A DNA stretch of 64,000 nt from an uncultured Prevotella sp. (GCA_946186115.1 CAMHLV010000003.1:1-64000); one strand, 5' to 3'; numbered from the stretch's first letter, positions 42,591 to 50,044 are shown. Notes: generated by a model from the letters alone, not told the origin. Program-made: numbers and translations.

Positions 42591-43490
42591 TTAGTATTCT
42601 ACGTATGGTCGTAGGCGCTCGATAGCTTCGGGGGTGAAGTCGTCAGAAAGGCGAAGCTCGTCGAGGCTGCTGATAGGACCGTGCAGTCGTCTGTAGTCAG
42701 TAATAGTCTTTGCCTGAAAATAGTTGATATAAGGATGTCGGCGCAATTGCTGGAGCGTCATCTTGTTGATGTTCACCTTTACGGGGTGAGCATCCTTTAT
42801 TATAAAGTATTTCTTTGATTCGGATGGGAATCCGTCTATCTCGTCCAGTTGGTCCACACTGACATATCCACCTAACCACTTTCCGTGGCGTATTATTTCG
42901 CCAGCATAGAAAGAGCCAATGCCCGGCACACGTTTCAGCTGGGTGGTGTCGGCTGTATTCAGCACTATATATTCCCCTTTATTCAGTTTGACGGGCTGTT
43001 GTGCACTATCAACAATCGTAGTATGTTTCTCCACTGGAGCAACGAGATTTGCTGCTGGCTGATAGTCGCTTGAGATTCTGATGTAAGGCTCCAGTTCGCG
43101 GTATTGCTTTGCTGTGAGACCGTAGAGGCGAGCAAAGTCTTCTTTGCGCCGGTAGATGCCGCCATGAGTCCTGTATTTATAAATGTTACGTATTTGCCAC
43201 TTCTGTAATCCCAGATTTTGCAGTTGCGTTGAGTCGGCGGTATTCGGATCGAAGTAGAAGCGCTGAGGCTGAGGTTGCTCAGTAGAATAATGAATAGCAT
43301 CCGCCGAACTGTAGTATGAGCGATGTCGGGATGCTTCTTTTGAGTCAGCCGAAAATGGATGCTGTGCAGAATCTTCCTGACTTGTGGCTACTGGAGGTTG
43401 CTGGTCGCTTCCGCCAAGATAAAGCCCTAATAGAGCCATTGCCGCCACGACAATAGCGCCAACACCGATTCTGCGATCGTTACGGTTCAT
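42591..43490 (-). CDS. Helix-hairpin-helix protein, ComEA-like, membrane anchored
   Basis: A 299-aa protein with an N-terminal membrane anchor (IGVGAIVVAAMALLGLYLGG, about 8-27), a Ser/Gln-rich linker, and three ComEA-type helix-hairpin-helix repeats (FDPNTADSTQLQNLGL; LNTADTTQLKRVPGIGSFYAGEII; VNINKMTLQQLRRHPYI). These domains bind double-stranded DNA, and ComEA receives DNA at the membrane during transformation. The three repeats and long linker are typical of the Bacteroidota version. It ends 5 bp from convergent dprA. Confidence 0.87.
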   Translation of the reverse strand: MNRNDRRIGVGAIVVAAMALLGLYLGGSDQQPPVATSQEDSAQHPFSADSKEASRHRSYYSSADAIHYSTEQPQPQRFYFDPNTADSTQLQNLGLQKWQIRNIYKYRTHGGIYRRKEDFARLYGLTAKQYRELEPYIRISSDYQPAANLVAPVEKHTTIVDSAQQPVKLNKGEYIVLNTADTTQLKRVPGIGSFYAGEIIRHGKWLGGYVSVDQLDEIDGFPSESKKYFIIKDAHPVKVNINKMTLQQLRRHPYINYFQAKTITDYRRLHGPISSLDELRLSDDFTPEAIERLRPYVEY

Positions 43491-43514
43491 CTTCTGTGGA
43501 TGTATTTGTGCTGA

Positions 43515-43988
43515 TTACTGCCACGTCTTGAAAGGCCTCTGCCTCAACTGACTGTTGTAGTAGCGTCGGTCGCCCGTTACTTCCTTTCCGATAAAATGGG
43601 GCTTAACAAACGCTTCGTCTTCAGAAGCCAGTTCTACTTCAGCTACTATCAGCCCGTCGTTGTCGCCATGAAACTCATCAACTTCGAAGACATGATGGTC
43701 GGAGCGTACAAGCCATCGTGTCTTGTCGATAATACCTGGGTCGCAGAGTGTCAGCAGTTGTCGGGCATCATCCAATGGAATCTCTTGTTCAAACTCATAT
43801 CTCGACAAGCCACCATTGAGCGATGGACCTTTGATAGTAATATACGCATGTTCATCTCTTATACGTATCCGCACGGTGCGTCCCCTTTCGCTGCAGATAT
43901 ATCCCTGCTGGATATGACTGCTTGAAAAAGCCTCGTGCTTGAAGGAATCGTCAAGCACGAGGAATTTGCGTTCAATCTCTAATGCCAT
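43515..43988 (-). CDS. CYTH domain protein (triphosphate tunnel metalloenzyme)
   Basis: A 157-aa protein with the CYTH signature EIERKFLV at residues 4-11 (ExExK) and alternating charged residues lining the tunnel (RIRIRDEHAYITIK; YEFEQEIP; VFEVDEFHG; IVAEVELASEDE). Members hydrolyse inorganic triphosphate or make cAMP; which applies here is unknown. The frame is open to 44057, but the ATG at 43988 overlaps the stop of the 47-aa gene (TAATG), showing the true start. Confidence 0.88.
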   Translation of the reverse strand: MALEIERKFLVLDDSFKHEAFSSSHIQQGYICSERGRTVRIRIRDEHAYITIKGPSLNGGLSRYEFEQEIPLDDARQLLTLCDPGIIDKTRWLVRSDHHVFEVDEFHGDNDGLIVAEVELASEDEAFVKPHFIGKEVTGDRRYYNSQLRQRPFKTWQ

Positions 43989-44131
43989 TATGCCATCATT
44001 GCGAACGTCCAAATGAGATAGATAACAGCCAGGAGGATGAGTCCTGCGAAGATCCATGTCACTACTTTCTTTCCTTGTTCTTCTTGTTTCTTGGCGTAGG
44101 CTTCACGTTTCTTGTTAACTTTTTTGTTCAT
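43988..44131 (-). CDS. 47-aa single-pass membrane protein
   Basis: ATG at 44131, TAA at 43988-43990. The first 23 residues are highly charged (MNKKVNKKREAYAKKQEEQG), followed by one membrane helix (TWIFAGLILLAVIYLIWTF). The TAATG junction with the CYTH gene shows translational coupling, which supports this being a real gene. Function is unknown; a small regulator or partner of the CYTH protein is possible. Confidence 0.7.
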   Translation of the reverse strand: MNKKVNKKREAYAKKQEEQGKKVVTWIFAGLILLAVIYLIWTFAMMA

Positions 44132-44202
44132 AGTTTTTAGTTTTAAATTATGAGTTTCTATATCATTCTGCTTTATTTAGTGACTTATCAGGGCATTTAG
44201 GT

Positions 44203-44240
44203 AATTATAATTTCTAATTCCTAATTCCTAATTTCTAATT
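44203..44240. repeat. 7-bp period array at the prfB stop codon
   Basis: TTTCTAA/TTCCTAA units, five in phase. The last Asn codon and TAG stop of prfB come from the array (44235-44240). The same sequence, one unit shorter, recurs at 45801-45831 in the same orientation. Confidence 0.85.
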
Positions 44241-45359
44241 GTCTTCGTCAGAGGAAGGAAATTCCATCAAGTATGCCTTGATGAATTCATCAATCTTGCC
44301 GTCCATCACACCGTCAACGTCAGATGTCTGGTAGTTGGTACGGTGGTCTTTCACCCTTCGGTCGTCGAAGACGTAGGAGCGAATCTGTGAGCCCCACTCA
44401 ATCTTCTTCTTGCCAGCTTCTATCTTAGCCTGGGCCTCCAAGCGCTTCTGCATGGCACGGTCGTAGAGTTGTGAGCGCAGCAAGGCCATGGCACGCTCCT
44501 TGTTCTTGGGCTGGTCGCGGGTCTCGGTATTCTCGATGAGGATTTCCTCTTCGGCTCCCGTGTCAGGGTCGGTGTACCAATAGCGCAGACGGACACCCGA
44601 TTCCACCTTGTTGACGTTCTGACCACCGGCACCGCTGCTTCGGAACGTATCCCAGCTGAGTTTGGCGGGGTCAACATACACCTCGATGGTATCGTCAACC
44701 AGTGGACTGACAAATACTGAGGCAAACGACGTCATACGCTTGCCCTGGGCATTATAGGGTGACACACGCACCAGGCGGTGCACACCATTCTCGCTCTTCA
44801 GGTAGCCGTAAGCATACTCGCCACCCTCTATCTGCATGGTGACGCTCTTGATGCCTGCATCGTCGCCATCCTGCAGGTTGGCAATAGACACCTTGTAGTC
44901 GTGAGCCTCTGCCCATCGCTGGTACATGCGCATCAGCATCTGTGCCCAGTCCTGTGCCTCGGTGCCGCCGGCACCGCTATTGATTTTCAGCACACAGTCC
45001 ATGGGATCCTCCTTCTGGCGCAGCATATTCTTCAGTTCCAGGGCCTCGATAACATCCAGGGCCTTTTTATAGTCGGCATCGACCTCCTGTTCGGTCACCA
45101 TCTCCTCCTTGAAGAAGTCGAAAGCCAGTTGCAGCTCGTCAGCGGCAGTACGTACTTCCTGATAGCCGTCGAGCCACTTCTTGATGCCCTTGACTTTCTT
45201 CATTTGTGCCTCGGCACGTTTCTGGTCTTCCCAGAAGTCGGGAGCCTGTGTACGAAGATCCTCTTCCTCGTACTCCATCTTCTTTTCATCTATCTTCAAG
45301 TACTTGTACAGTGCGTCGGCACGGTCAAGCACATCCTTAAGCTGGTCGGTTGTGATCAT
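44235..45359 (-). CDS. prfB: Peptide chain release factor 2
   Basis: A 374-aa factor releasing peptides at UGA and UAA. The GGQ loop is in SSGAGGQNVNKVES (near 243); the tripeptide anticodon position reads SPY (RVSPYNAQGKR) rather than SPF. The N-terminal frame is continuous through DALYKYLKIDEKK, the place where many prfB genes have an in-frame UGA and +1 frameshift, so there is no programmed frameshift here. A TAATTTTG box ends only 4 bases before the ATG and merges with a 7-bp array. The stop codon lies within another array. Confidence 0.95.
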   Translation of the reverse strand: MITTDQLKDVLDRADALYKYLKIDEKKMEYEEEDLRTQAPDFWEDQKRAEAQMKKVKGIKKWLDGYQEVRTAADELQLAFDFFKEEMVTEQEVDADYKKALDVIEALELKNMLRQKEDPMDCVLKINSGAGGTEAQDWAQMLMRMYQRWAEAHDYKVSIANLQDGDDAGIKSVTMQIEGGEYAYGYLKSENGVHRLVRVSPYNAQGKRMTSFASVFVSPLVDDTIEVYVDPAKLSWDTFRSSGAGGQNVNKVESGVRLRYWYTDPDTGAEEEILIENTETRDQPKNKERAMALLRSQLYDRAMQKRLEAQAKIEAGKKKIEWGSQIRSYVFDDRRVKDHRTNYQTSDVDGVMDGKIDEFIKAYLMEFPSSDEDN

Positions 45360-45363
45360 ATTT

Positions 45364-45371
45364 CAAAATTA
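45364..45371 (-). promoter_or_regulatory. -7 box (TAATTTTG) of prfB embedded in a heptad array
   Basis: On the minus strand the array reads TAATTTC, TAATTCC, TAATTTC, TAATTCC and then TAATTTTG, so the -7 element looks like a variant of the array unit. Four bases separate it from the ATG, implying a leaderless mRNA. Confidence 0.5.
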
Positions 45372-45373
45372 GG

Positions 45374-45404
45374 AATTAGAAATTAGGAATTAGAAATTAT
45401 GATT
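45374..45404. repeat. Left arm of a perfect 31-bp inverted repeat around the S23-type gene
   Basis: Built from AATTAGA/AATTAGG heptamers ending AATTATGATT. Its exact reverse complement is at 45801-45831. Together they bound a 458-bp segment with the four-helix gene. Confidence 0.9.
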
Positions 45405-45483
45405 TCTTTTAGCCATTCCTTATTTCCTTAACTTCCCTTTGATAGTCTCAGTTATTTTTACTAAAATACTTATTATTTCTTCA

Positions 45484-45792
45484 TTATCGATTAATAATCG
45501 ATTGGTATTCCTTGTCTGTCAAGTAATTCCCTCCATACAAGCGATTCAACCAGTATTTCGTTTCGTTGGCCTCTTTTAGGGCAATCGTTAGTTTGGTTAA
45601 GAAATCAGCTTCACTTTGGGCAAATTTACTTTCTGCCACGTTAGCACCAATACTTGTTCCGCTACGCACTATTTGCTTCAAAATATCAGAATTCCCTTGC
45701 CGTTTTTGAGACAGATACTTATGCATGTTTACTATTCTGTCTCCGAAATCTTCAGATTTTTTCGCAATTATGTTTTCGCGCCTTTCCATCAT
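45484..45792 (-). CDS. Four-helix bundle protein (S23 type)
   Basis: A 102-aa all-helical protein of the 23S-rRNA intervening-sequence family. Conserved motifs are visible: IVRSGTSIGANVAES (near 42) and LTIALKEANETKYWLNRLY (near 68). In other bacteria such genes occur inside intervening sequences of 23S rRNA genes or as stand-alone intergenic units, and their role is uncertain. Here it is intergenic between prfB and the acyl-CoA synthetase and is enclosed by perfect 31-bp inverted repeats. No rRNA sequence is adjacent. Confidence 0.85.
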   Translation of the reverse strand: MMERRENIIAKKSEDFGDRIVNMHKYLSQKRQGNSDILKQIVRSGTSIGANVAESKFAQSEADFLTKLTIALKEANETKYWLNRLYGGNYLTDKEYQSIINR

Positions 45793-45800
45793 AATTAGGT

Positions 45801-45831
45801 AATCATAATTTCTAATTCCTAATTTCTAATT
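45801..45831. repeat. Right arm of the 31-bp inverted repeat around the S23-type gene
   Basis: Exact reverse complement of 45374-45404. It ends one base before the acyl-CoA synthetase stop region (gene end 45833). Confidence 0.9.
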
Positions 45832-45832
45832 G

Positions 45833-47641
45833 TTAATCTTCGTACATTTTGTCGATTAGTGCTTTATAGTTTTCATTAAGCACTCGGCGGCGGATTTTAA
45901 GAGTATTGGTGAGTTCTCCCTTGGCCATAGAGAGCGGTTCGGGCAACAGTGTGATGCGCTTTACCTGCTCATAGTGTGCCAACTGCTGCTGCAGAGTGTC
46001 GATACGCTCCATAATCATACTTACTATGCGCTTGTCGGCACATAGCTCGCTACGATCTACAAAGGCAATGCCGTGAGCACGTGCATACTCCTCGAGAAGC
46101 GAGTAAACAGGAATGATAAGTGCAGACACAAACTTTCGCTGGTCGGCAATGATGCATATCTGGTCGATGTATTTGTCAACGAGCAGCTTAGATTCTATCA
46201 TCTGAGGAGCTATGTACTTTCCGTTCGATGTCTTGAAAAGGTCCTTGATACGCTCGGTGAGGAACAGCTCGCCATCCTTCAGATATCCGGCATCTCCCGT
46301 GCGGAAGTATCCGTCTTCCGTAAAGGCCTGCTTGGTGAGGTCGTCGCGGTTGTAGTATCCGATGGTTATCGTCGGGCCCTTAAGCAGTATTTCGCCCTCT
46401 TCGCTGATCTTGATGTCGATACCCTCGATGGGAATACCCACAGAACCTACGGTAAATGGGTCACCAAAATGATTGCACGACACTGTTGCCAGACTTTCTG
46501 TCAGTCCGTAGCCCACCACCATGTTGATACCTATTGAGTGTACGAACTCCTCAACGTGGGCACTGACGGCAGCACCAGCCGTAGGGAAGAAATGGGCATT
46601 CTCGAGTCCGAGTTCCTTGCGAACCAGCGAGAATACGGTGCGATTAAGCATCTCGTATTCCAGATGGAGTGCCACTGGTGGTTTCTTACCCCTGCTGAGA
46701 TATTCTATGTTGTGCTTGCGTCCAACGTTTAATGCGTGCATAAATAACTTGCGCTGAACGGCACTCGAACTCTCAATCTTTTCCATCACACCCATATAGA
46801 CCTTCTCCCAGAATCGGGGAACGGCCGACATACATGTCGGGTGAGTCTCTCTCATCGACTGCTGAACCTGAATGGGATAGGTGTTAACTATCATAGTAGC
46901 TCCCTCAGTGAGAGAGAGGATGGCCCATCCGCGCTCAAAGATATGAGTGTATGGCAGGAAGTTCATTACCCTGTCCTTTTCGCCCACAGGCACACACTTG
47001 TCGTTGGCGATGAAAGCAGCATGGAACTGTCCGTGGGTCAGTATCACACCCTTTGAGTCGCCTGTTGTTCCGCTGGTGTAAAGAATGTTGGCAATATCGT
47101 CGAATGTTGCTTCCTTTTGCAGTTTCTCCACCTCGGTTTGTCTTGGCAGGTTCTCACCCAGTTTCAGGAAGTCGCTGAAACTGATTGCCGTGGCATCATT
47201 ATCAGGGATCACCACATGCGGGTCGAAGACGATGATGCGCTCAAGGGTGGGGCATAGCGAGAAGATTCGCCGTGCCTTGTCGTACTGCTCCTGTTCGCCA
47301 ACGAACAGGAACCTCACTTTGGCATCATTCACCATAAACTGGATTTGCTGCTCAGAACTGGTGGCATAGAAGGGTATTGTGACAGCACGAATACCCCATG
47401 CTCCGAAGTCGCACTCAATATACTGAACAGAGTTCTGCGAGAAGATACCGATATTCTCTTGCACCTTGACGCCGAGGTTTAGCAGTGCATTCGACACTTG
47501 CTTTACCGTATTCGACACCTCTTGCCACGACAGTGATTTCCACTCACTTCCTCCGAAATCCTGATATATCAGCATCTCGCGGTCGCCGTATTTCTTGGCC
47601 TGGTCGTGTATCAGGACCGACATGTGACTGTTTGTCTGCAT
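45833..47641 (-). CDS. Long-chain acyl-CoA synthetase (AMP-binding)
   Basis: A 602-aa adenylate-forming enzyme that activates fatty acids to acyl-CoA. The P-loop ILYTSGTTGDSKGVILTHG (near 180), the VVGYGLTESLATVS block (near 375) and the hinge GYFRTGDAGYLKDGELFLTERIKDLFKTSNGK with catalytic Lys after it are visible. The frame is open to 47677, but a TACCTTTG box lies between 47667 and 47674; the ATG at 47641 or 47623 is the start. It is divergent from the ArgE-like gene. Confidence 0.93.
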   Translation of the reverse strand: MQTNSHMSVLIHDQAKKYGDREMLIYQDFGGSEWKSLSWQEVSNTVKQVSNALLNLGVKVQENIGIFSQNSVQYIECDFGAWGIRAVTIPFYATSSEQQIQFMVNDAKVRFLFVGEQEQYDKARRIFSLCPTLERIIVFDPHVVIPDNDATAISFSDFLKLGENLPRQTEVEKLQKEATFDDIANILYTSGTTGDSKGVILTHGQFHAAFIANDKCVPVGEKDRVMNFLPYTHIFERGWAILSLTEGATMIVNTYPIQVQQSMRETHPTCMSAVPRFWEKVYMGVMEKIESSSAVQRKLFMHALNVGRKHNIEYLSRGKKPPVALHLEYEMLNRTVFSLVRKELGLENAHFFPTAGAAVSAHVEEFVHSIGINMVVGYGLTESLATVSCNHFGDPFTVGSVGIPIEGIDIKISEEGEILLKGPTITIGYYNRDDLTKQAFTEDGYFRTGDAGYLKDGELFLTERIKDLFKTSNGKYIAPQMIESKLLVDKYIDQICIIADQRKFVSALIIPVYSLLEEYARAHGIAFVDRSELCADKRIVSMIMERIDTLQQQLAHYEQVKRITLLPEPLSMAKGELTNTLKIRRRVLNENYKALIDKMYED

Positions 47642-47666
47642 AAGCCGATGAAATATAAATTTTGTG

Positions 47667-47674
47667 CAAAGGTA
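47667..47674 (-). promoter_or_regulatory. -7 box (TACCTTTG) of the acyl-CoA synthetase
   Basis: A TAnnTTTG match on the minus strand, 25 bases before the ATG at 47641. An AAGTGAA array (47682-47712) lies directly upstream of it. Confidence 0.65.
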
Positions 47675-47681
47675 CAAAATA

Positions 47682-47763
47682 AAGTGAAAAGTGAAAAGTG
47701 AAAAGAGAAAAAATTGCTGCTGCCAAAGATAATTTTCATTTTTCGATTTTCAATTATCAATTT
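47682..47763. repeat. Two 7-bp period arrays in a divergent promoter region
   Basis: 47682-47712 is AAGTGAA x3 then AAGAGAA. 47736-47763 is TTTCATT, TTTCGAT, TTTCAAT, TATCAAT. In each transcription direction the pyrimidine-rich strand of the nearest array is the non-template strand and the array ends near a -7 box. Confidence 0.75.
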
Positions 47764-47770
47764 ATTTCAG

Positions 47771-47778
47771 TACTTTTG
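47771..47778 (+). promoter_or_regulatory. -7 box (TACTTTTG) of the ArgE-like gene
   Basis: A TAnnTTTG match ending 8 bases before the ATG at 47787, so the mRNA would be leaderless or nearly so. Confidence 0.65.
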
Positions 47779-47786
47779 CAGCAATT

Positions 47787-48839
47787 ATGGACATGCATCA
47801 ATACATAACAGATTCTGTTGAACTGCTAAAGAGGCTTATCAGCACACCTTCTGTGAGCCGTGATGAGTCGGTTGCCGCAGATATAATGGAGAGTTATATC
47901 AGCCAGTGGGGCATGTCTCCACGTCGTATAGGCAACAATATCCTGATACAGGAGAATATTGATCCGCAGAAACCAACTCTGCTGCTCAATGCCCACATCG
48001 ACACGGTAAAGCCTTCAGCGTCGTGGACGCGCGACCCGTTTACTCCCACTATGGAGGGCGACCGCCTCTACGGACTGGGTAGCAACGACTGTGGCGGCGG
48101 ACTGGTGAGCCTGTTGGCTGCCTACCGCTTGCTACGCGATAAGCCACTTACCTGCAACATCGTCTATCTTGCCTCCTGCGAAGAGGAAGTGAGTGGTGCC
48201 GGTGGCTTCTCGCTGGCCTTGCCGGAACTGCCGAAGATAGATGTGGCCATTGTGGGCGAACCGACGGGTATGCAGCCCGCCATTGCCGAGAAAGGACTGA
48301 TGGTGATTGATGGTGTGGCACGTGGCAAGAGTGGACATGCTGCCCGTAACGAGGGTGTCAATGCCATCTACGAGGCTCTTGACGACCTCGTCTGGCTGCG
48401 CGACTACCGTTTCAAGAAAGAGAGCCCGCTTCTTGGACCAACCAAGATGACGGTGACCGTCGTCAATAGCGGCACACAGCACAATGTCATTCCTGACGAG
48501 TGCCATTTTGTTATCGACGTCCGCACCAACGAATACTATCAGAACGAATACCTCTTCGCCTTCCTCCAGAAGCACATGAAGAAGTGCGAGCTCAAGGCCC
48601 GCTCTTTCCGCCTGTCATCGTCGCACATCGACGAGAGCCATCCCTTGGTGCAGCGCTGCTTGCAATTGGGTATGAAGCCTTTTGGCTCGCCCACGCTCAG
48701 CGACCAGGCCCTGATGCCTTTCCCCTCATTCAAGTTAGGCCCCGGCGACAGCGCCCGCAGCCATAGCGCCGACGAGTACATCTGCCTCAGCGAAATCACC
48801 CACGCCATTGAGACATACATCAAGATGGTAAATCTCTGA
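47787..48839 (+). CDS. M20-family acyl-amino-acid deacylase, ArgE-like
   Basis: A 350-aa zinc peptidase-fold enzyme, likely N-acetyl- or N-succinyl-ornithine deacylase in arginine synthesis. Metal ligands and catalytic residues are visible: LLNAHIDTVKP (His/Asp, near 74), GLGSNDCGGG (bridging Asp), CEEEVSGAGG (general base Glu) and VGEPTGMQPAIAEKG; a final ligand His is in RSHSADEYI near 328. The dimerisation lid domain lies at about 170-285. No other arg genes are nearby, so the exact acyl substrate is inferred. Confidence 0.85.
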   Translation: MDMHQYITDSVELLKRLISTPSVSRDESVAADIMESYISQWGMSPRRIGNNILIQENIDPQKPTLLLNAHIDTVKPSASWTRDPFTPTMEGDRLYGLGSNDCGGGLVSLLAAYRLLRDKPLTCNIVYLASCEEEVSGAGGFSLALPELPKIDVAIVGEPTGMQPAIAEKGLMVIDGVARGKSGHAARNEGVNAIYEALDDLVWLRDYRFKKESPLLGPTKMTVTVVNSGTQHNVIPDECHFVIDVRTNEYYQNEYLFAFLQKHMKKCELKARSFRLSSSHIDESHPLVQRCLQLGMKPFGSPTLSDQALMPFPSFKLGPGDSARSHSADEYICLSEITHAIETYIKMVNL

Positions 48840-48871
48840 TCTGTACTATATAAAACTTGGACATAAAGTTC

Positions 48872-48887
48872 GATGCCGCGAGGCATC
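48872..48887. terminator. Small hairpin after the ArgE-like gene
   Basis: GATGCC and GGCATC close a GCGA tetraloop. There is no T-run, so it may be a weak terminator or a leader hairpin for the outer-membrane protein gene. Confidence 0.4.
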
Positions 48888-48962
48888 AAATTCTAAACTC
48901 TCGGCAATAATAAGAGAAAATGTCACTCAATTAATTTGTAAACACTAAATAGAAAAAGTACA

Positions 48963-49688
48963 ATGAAAAAGCTAATTTTGATGGCCGTTGCGACGCTTGT
49001 CGTTTCAACAGTATTGGCGCAGAATGAGAAAGGAACTTTCTCCATCAAGCCGATGGCCGGTATCAACGTAACCGGATTCAGCGGTGGTATCGTAGAAGAC
49101 ATCTATCACTACAAGGTACGCTTCACGGCGGGCCTTGAGGCGGAATATGCCTGCAACGACTGGTTAGGCGTGTCGTTGGGTGCCGTCTATTCGCAGCAGG
49201 GTGCAAAGGTTGACGGCAGTTTTGAGGCGATAGGTGTCAATGAAGCAGGCCAGCAACTCTATATAAAAGCCAAGGAGAAGGGAAAACTGCACAGCGACTA
49301 CATCAACCTGCCCCTGATGGCCAACATCTACATCCCTGCCGTTCGCGGACTGGCCGTCAAGGTTGGTGCGCAGATAGGCTTGCTCGTCAACGACCGCTTA
49401 GAGGTCGAAGTGGAAACTGCAACCATCCCCATCCCTGACCGCCCGTCTGAAGGTTTAGAACCTGCCGATGTCGAACATCCTATTTACACATGGTCTTCGA
49501 ACAGCATTTCCGATATATGCAAGTCTGTTGATTTCGGCATTCCCGTAGGCTTGTCCTACGAGTACAAGAACGTCACGCTGGATGCCCGCTACTACTTCGG
49601 ACTGACCAAGGTCGACAAAACCAAAGACCCCGACACGGTGCGCAACCGCTATCTGTCCATTACCTTAGGCTACCGTTTCCACCTGTAG
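48963..49688 (+). CDS. Outer-membrane beta-barrel protein (porin-like)
   Basis: A 241-aa protein with signal peptide (1-19, STVLAQ) followed by alternating strands typical of the Bacteroidota small OMP barrel (FSIKPMAGINVTGFSG; LEAEYACNDWLGVSLGAVYSQQG; YINLPLMANIYI; VGAQIGLLVND) and a terminal aromatic signature LSITLGYRFHL. An acidic insertion with several Pro (IPIPDRPSEGLEPADVEHP) probably forms an external loop. The transported or bound ligand is unknown. Confidence 0.85.
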   Translation: MKKLILMAVATLVVSTVLAQNEKGTFSIKPMAGINVTGFSGGIVEDIYHYKVRFTAGLEAEYACNDWLGVSLGAVYSQQGAKVDGSFEAIGVNEAGQQLYIKAKEKGKLHSDYINLPLMANIYIPAVRGLAVKVGAQIGLLVNDRLEVEVETATIPIPDRPSEGLEPADVEHPIYTWSSNSISDICKSVDFGIPVGLSYEYKNVTLDARYYFGLTKVDKTKDPDTVRNRYLSITLGYRFHL

Positions 49689-49717
49689 AATCATTACAAT
49701 AAAAACTATGCAAGACA

Positions 49718-49748
49718 TGCTCACAGAGGGTCTGTCCCTTTGTGAGCA
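49718..49748 (+). terminator. Hairpin downstream of the outer-membrane barrel gene
   Basis: A 13-bp stem (49718-49730 with 49736-49748) containing one G-U pair and a 5-nt loop, 30 bases after the stop. It lacks a clear T-run. Confidence 0.5.
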
Positions 49749-49888
49749 CAGAACTTTAACCACTAACTTCTAATCAGCAGCAGAGAGCATGGTAACCTCG
49801 ATGCGACGGGAGCGCCATGCAATAAGGCAGGGTATGCCGTGCGGAAATGCCGTAAGTGCCGTACTAAAACAATGAAAGTGCCGTCCGA

Positions 49889-49972
49889 AAGTTAAAACAG
49901 CGTCAGTGTTTGTTAAAACGACGTCGATGTTTACAAAAACAAAGGCATTGTTTACAAAAACAACGTCATTGT
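49889..49972. repeat. Four degenerate 21-bp tandem units
   Basis: Units begin at 49889, 49910, 49931 and 49952, with a core like TTACAAAAACAACGTCATTGT. The minus-strand frame 49770-49994 turns these into 7-residue repeats (VNIDVVL, TNTDAVL), but I do not call a gene. The wider 414-bp gap 49689-50102 also holds AAGTGCCGT twice (49854-49885) and the HEPN promoter. Confidence 0.75.
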
Positions 49973-50044
49973 TTGATGTTTTTCTTTGAACCACTTTCGG
50001 CTATGGCCGAGAACAAGGATAAATTTAGATTTAGGCTTCAAAAT

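Noticed and set aside
45374..45831. Insertion sequence
   Set aside because: There is no transposase and the segment is only 458 bp; kept as an inverted-repeat finding only.
49770..49994. 74-codon minus-strand ORF with seven-residue repeats
   Set aside because: The frame follows from 21-bp tandem repeats, and codon usage and composition do not resemble a gene.
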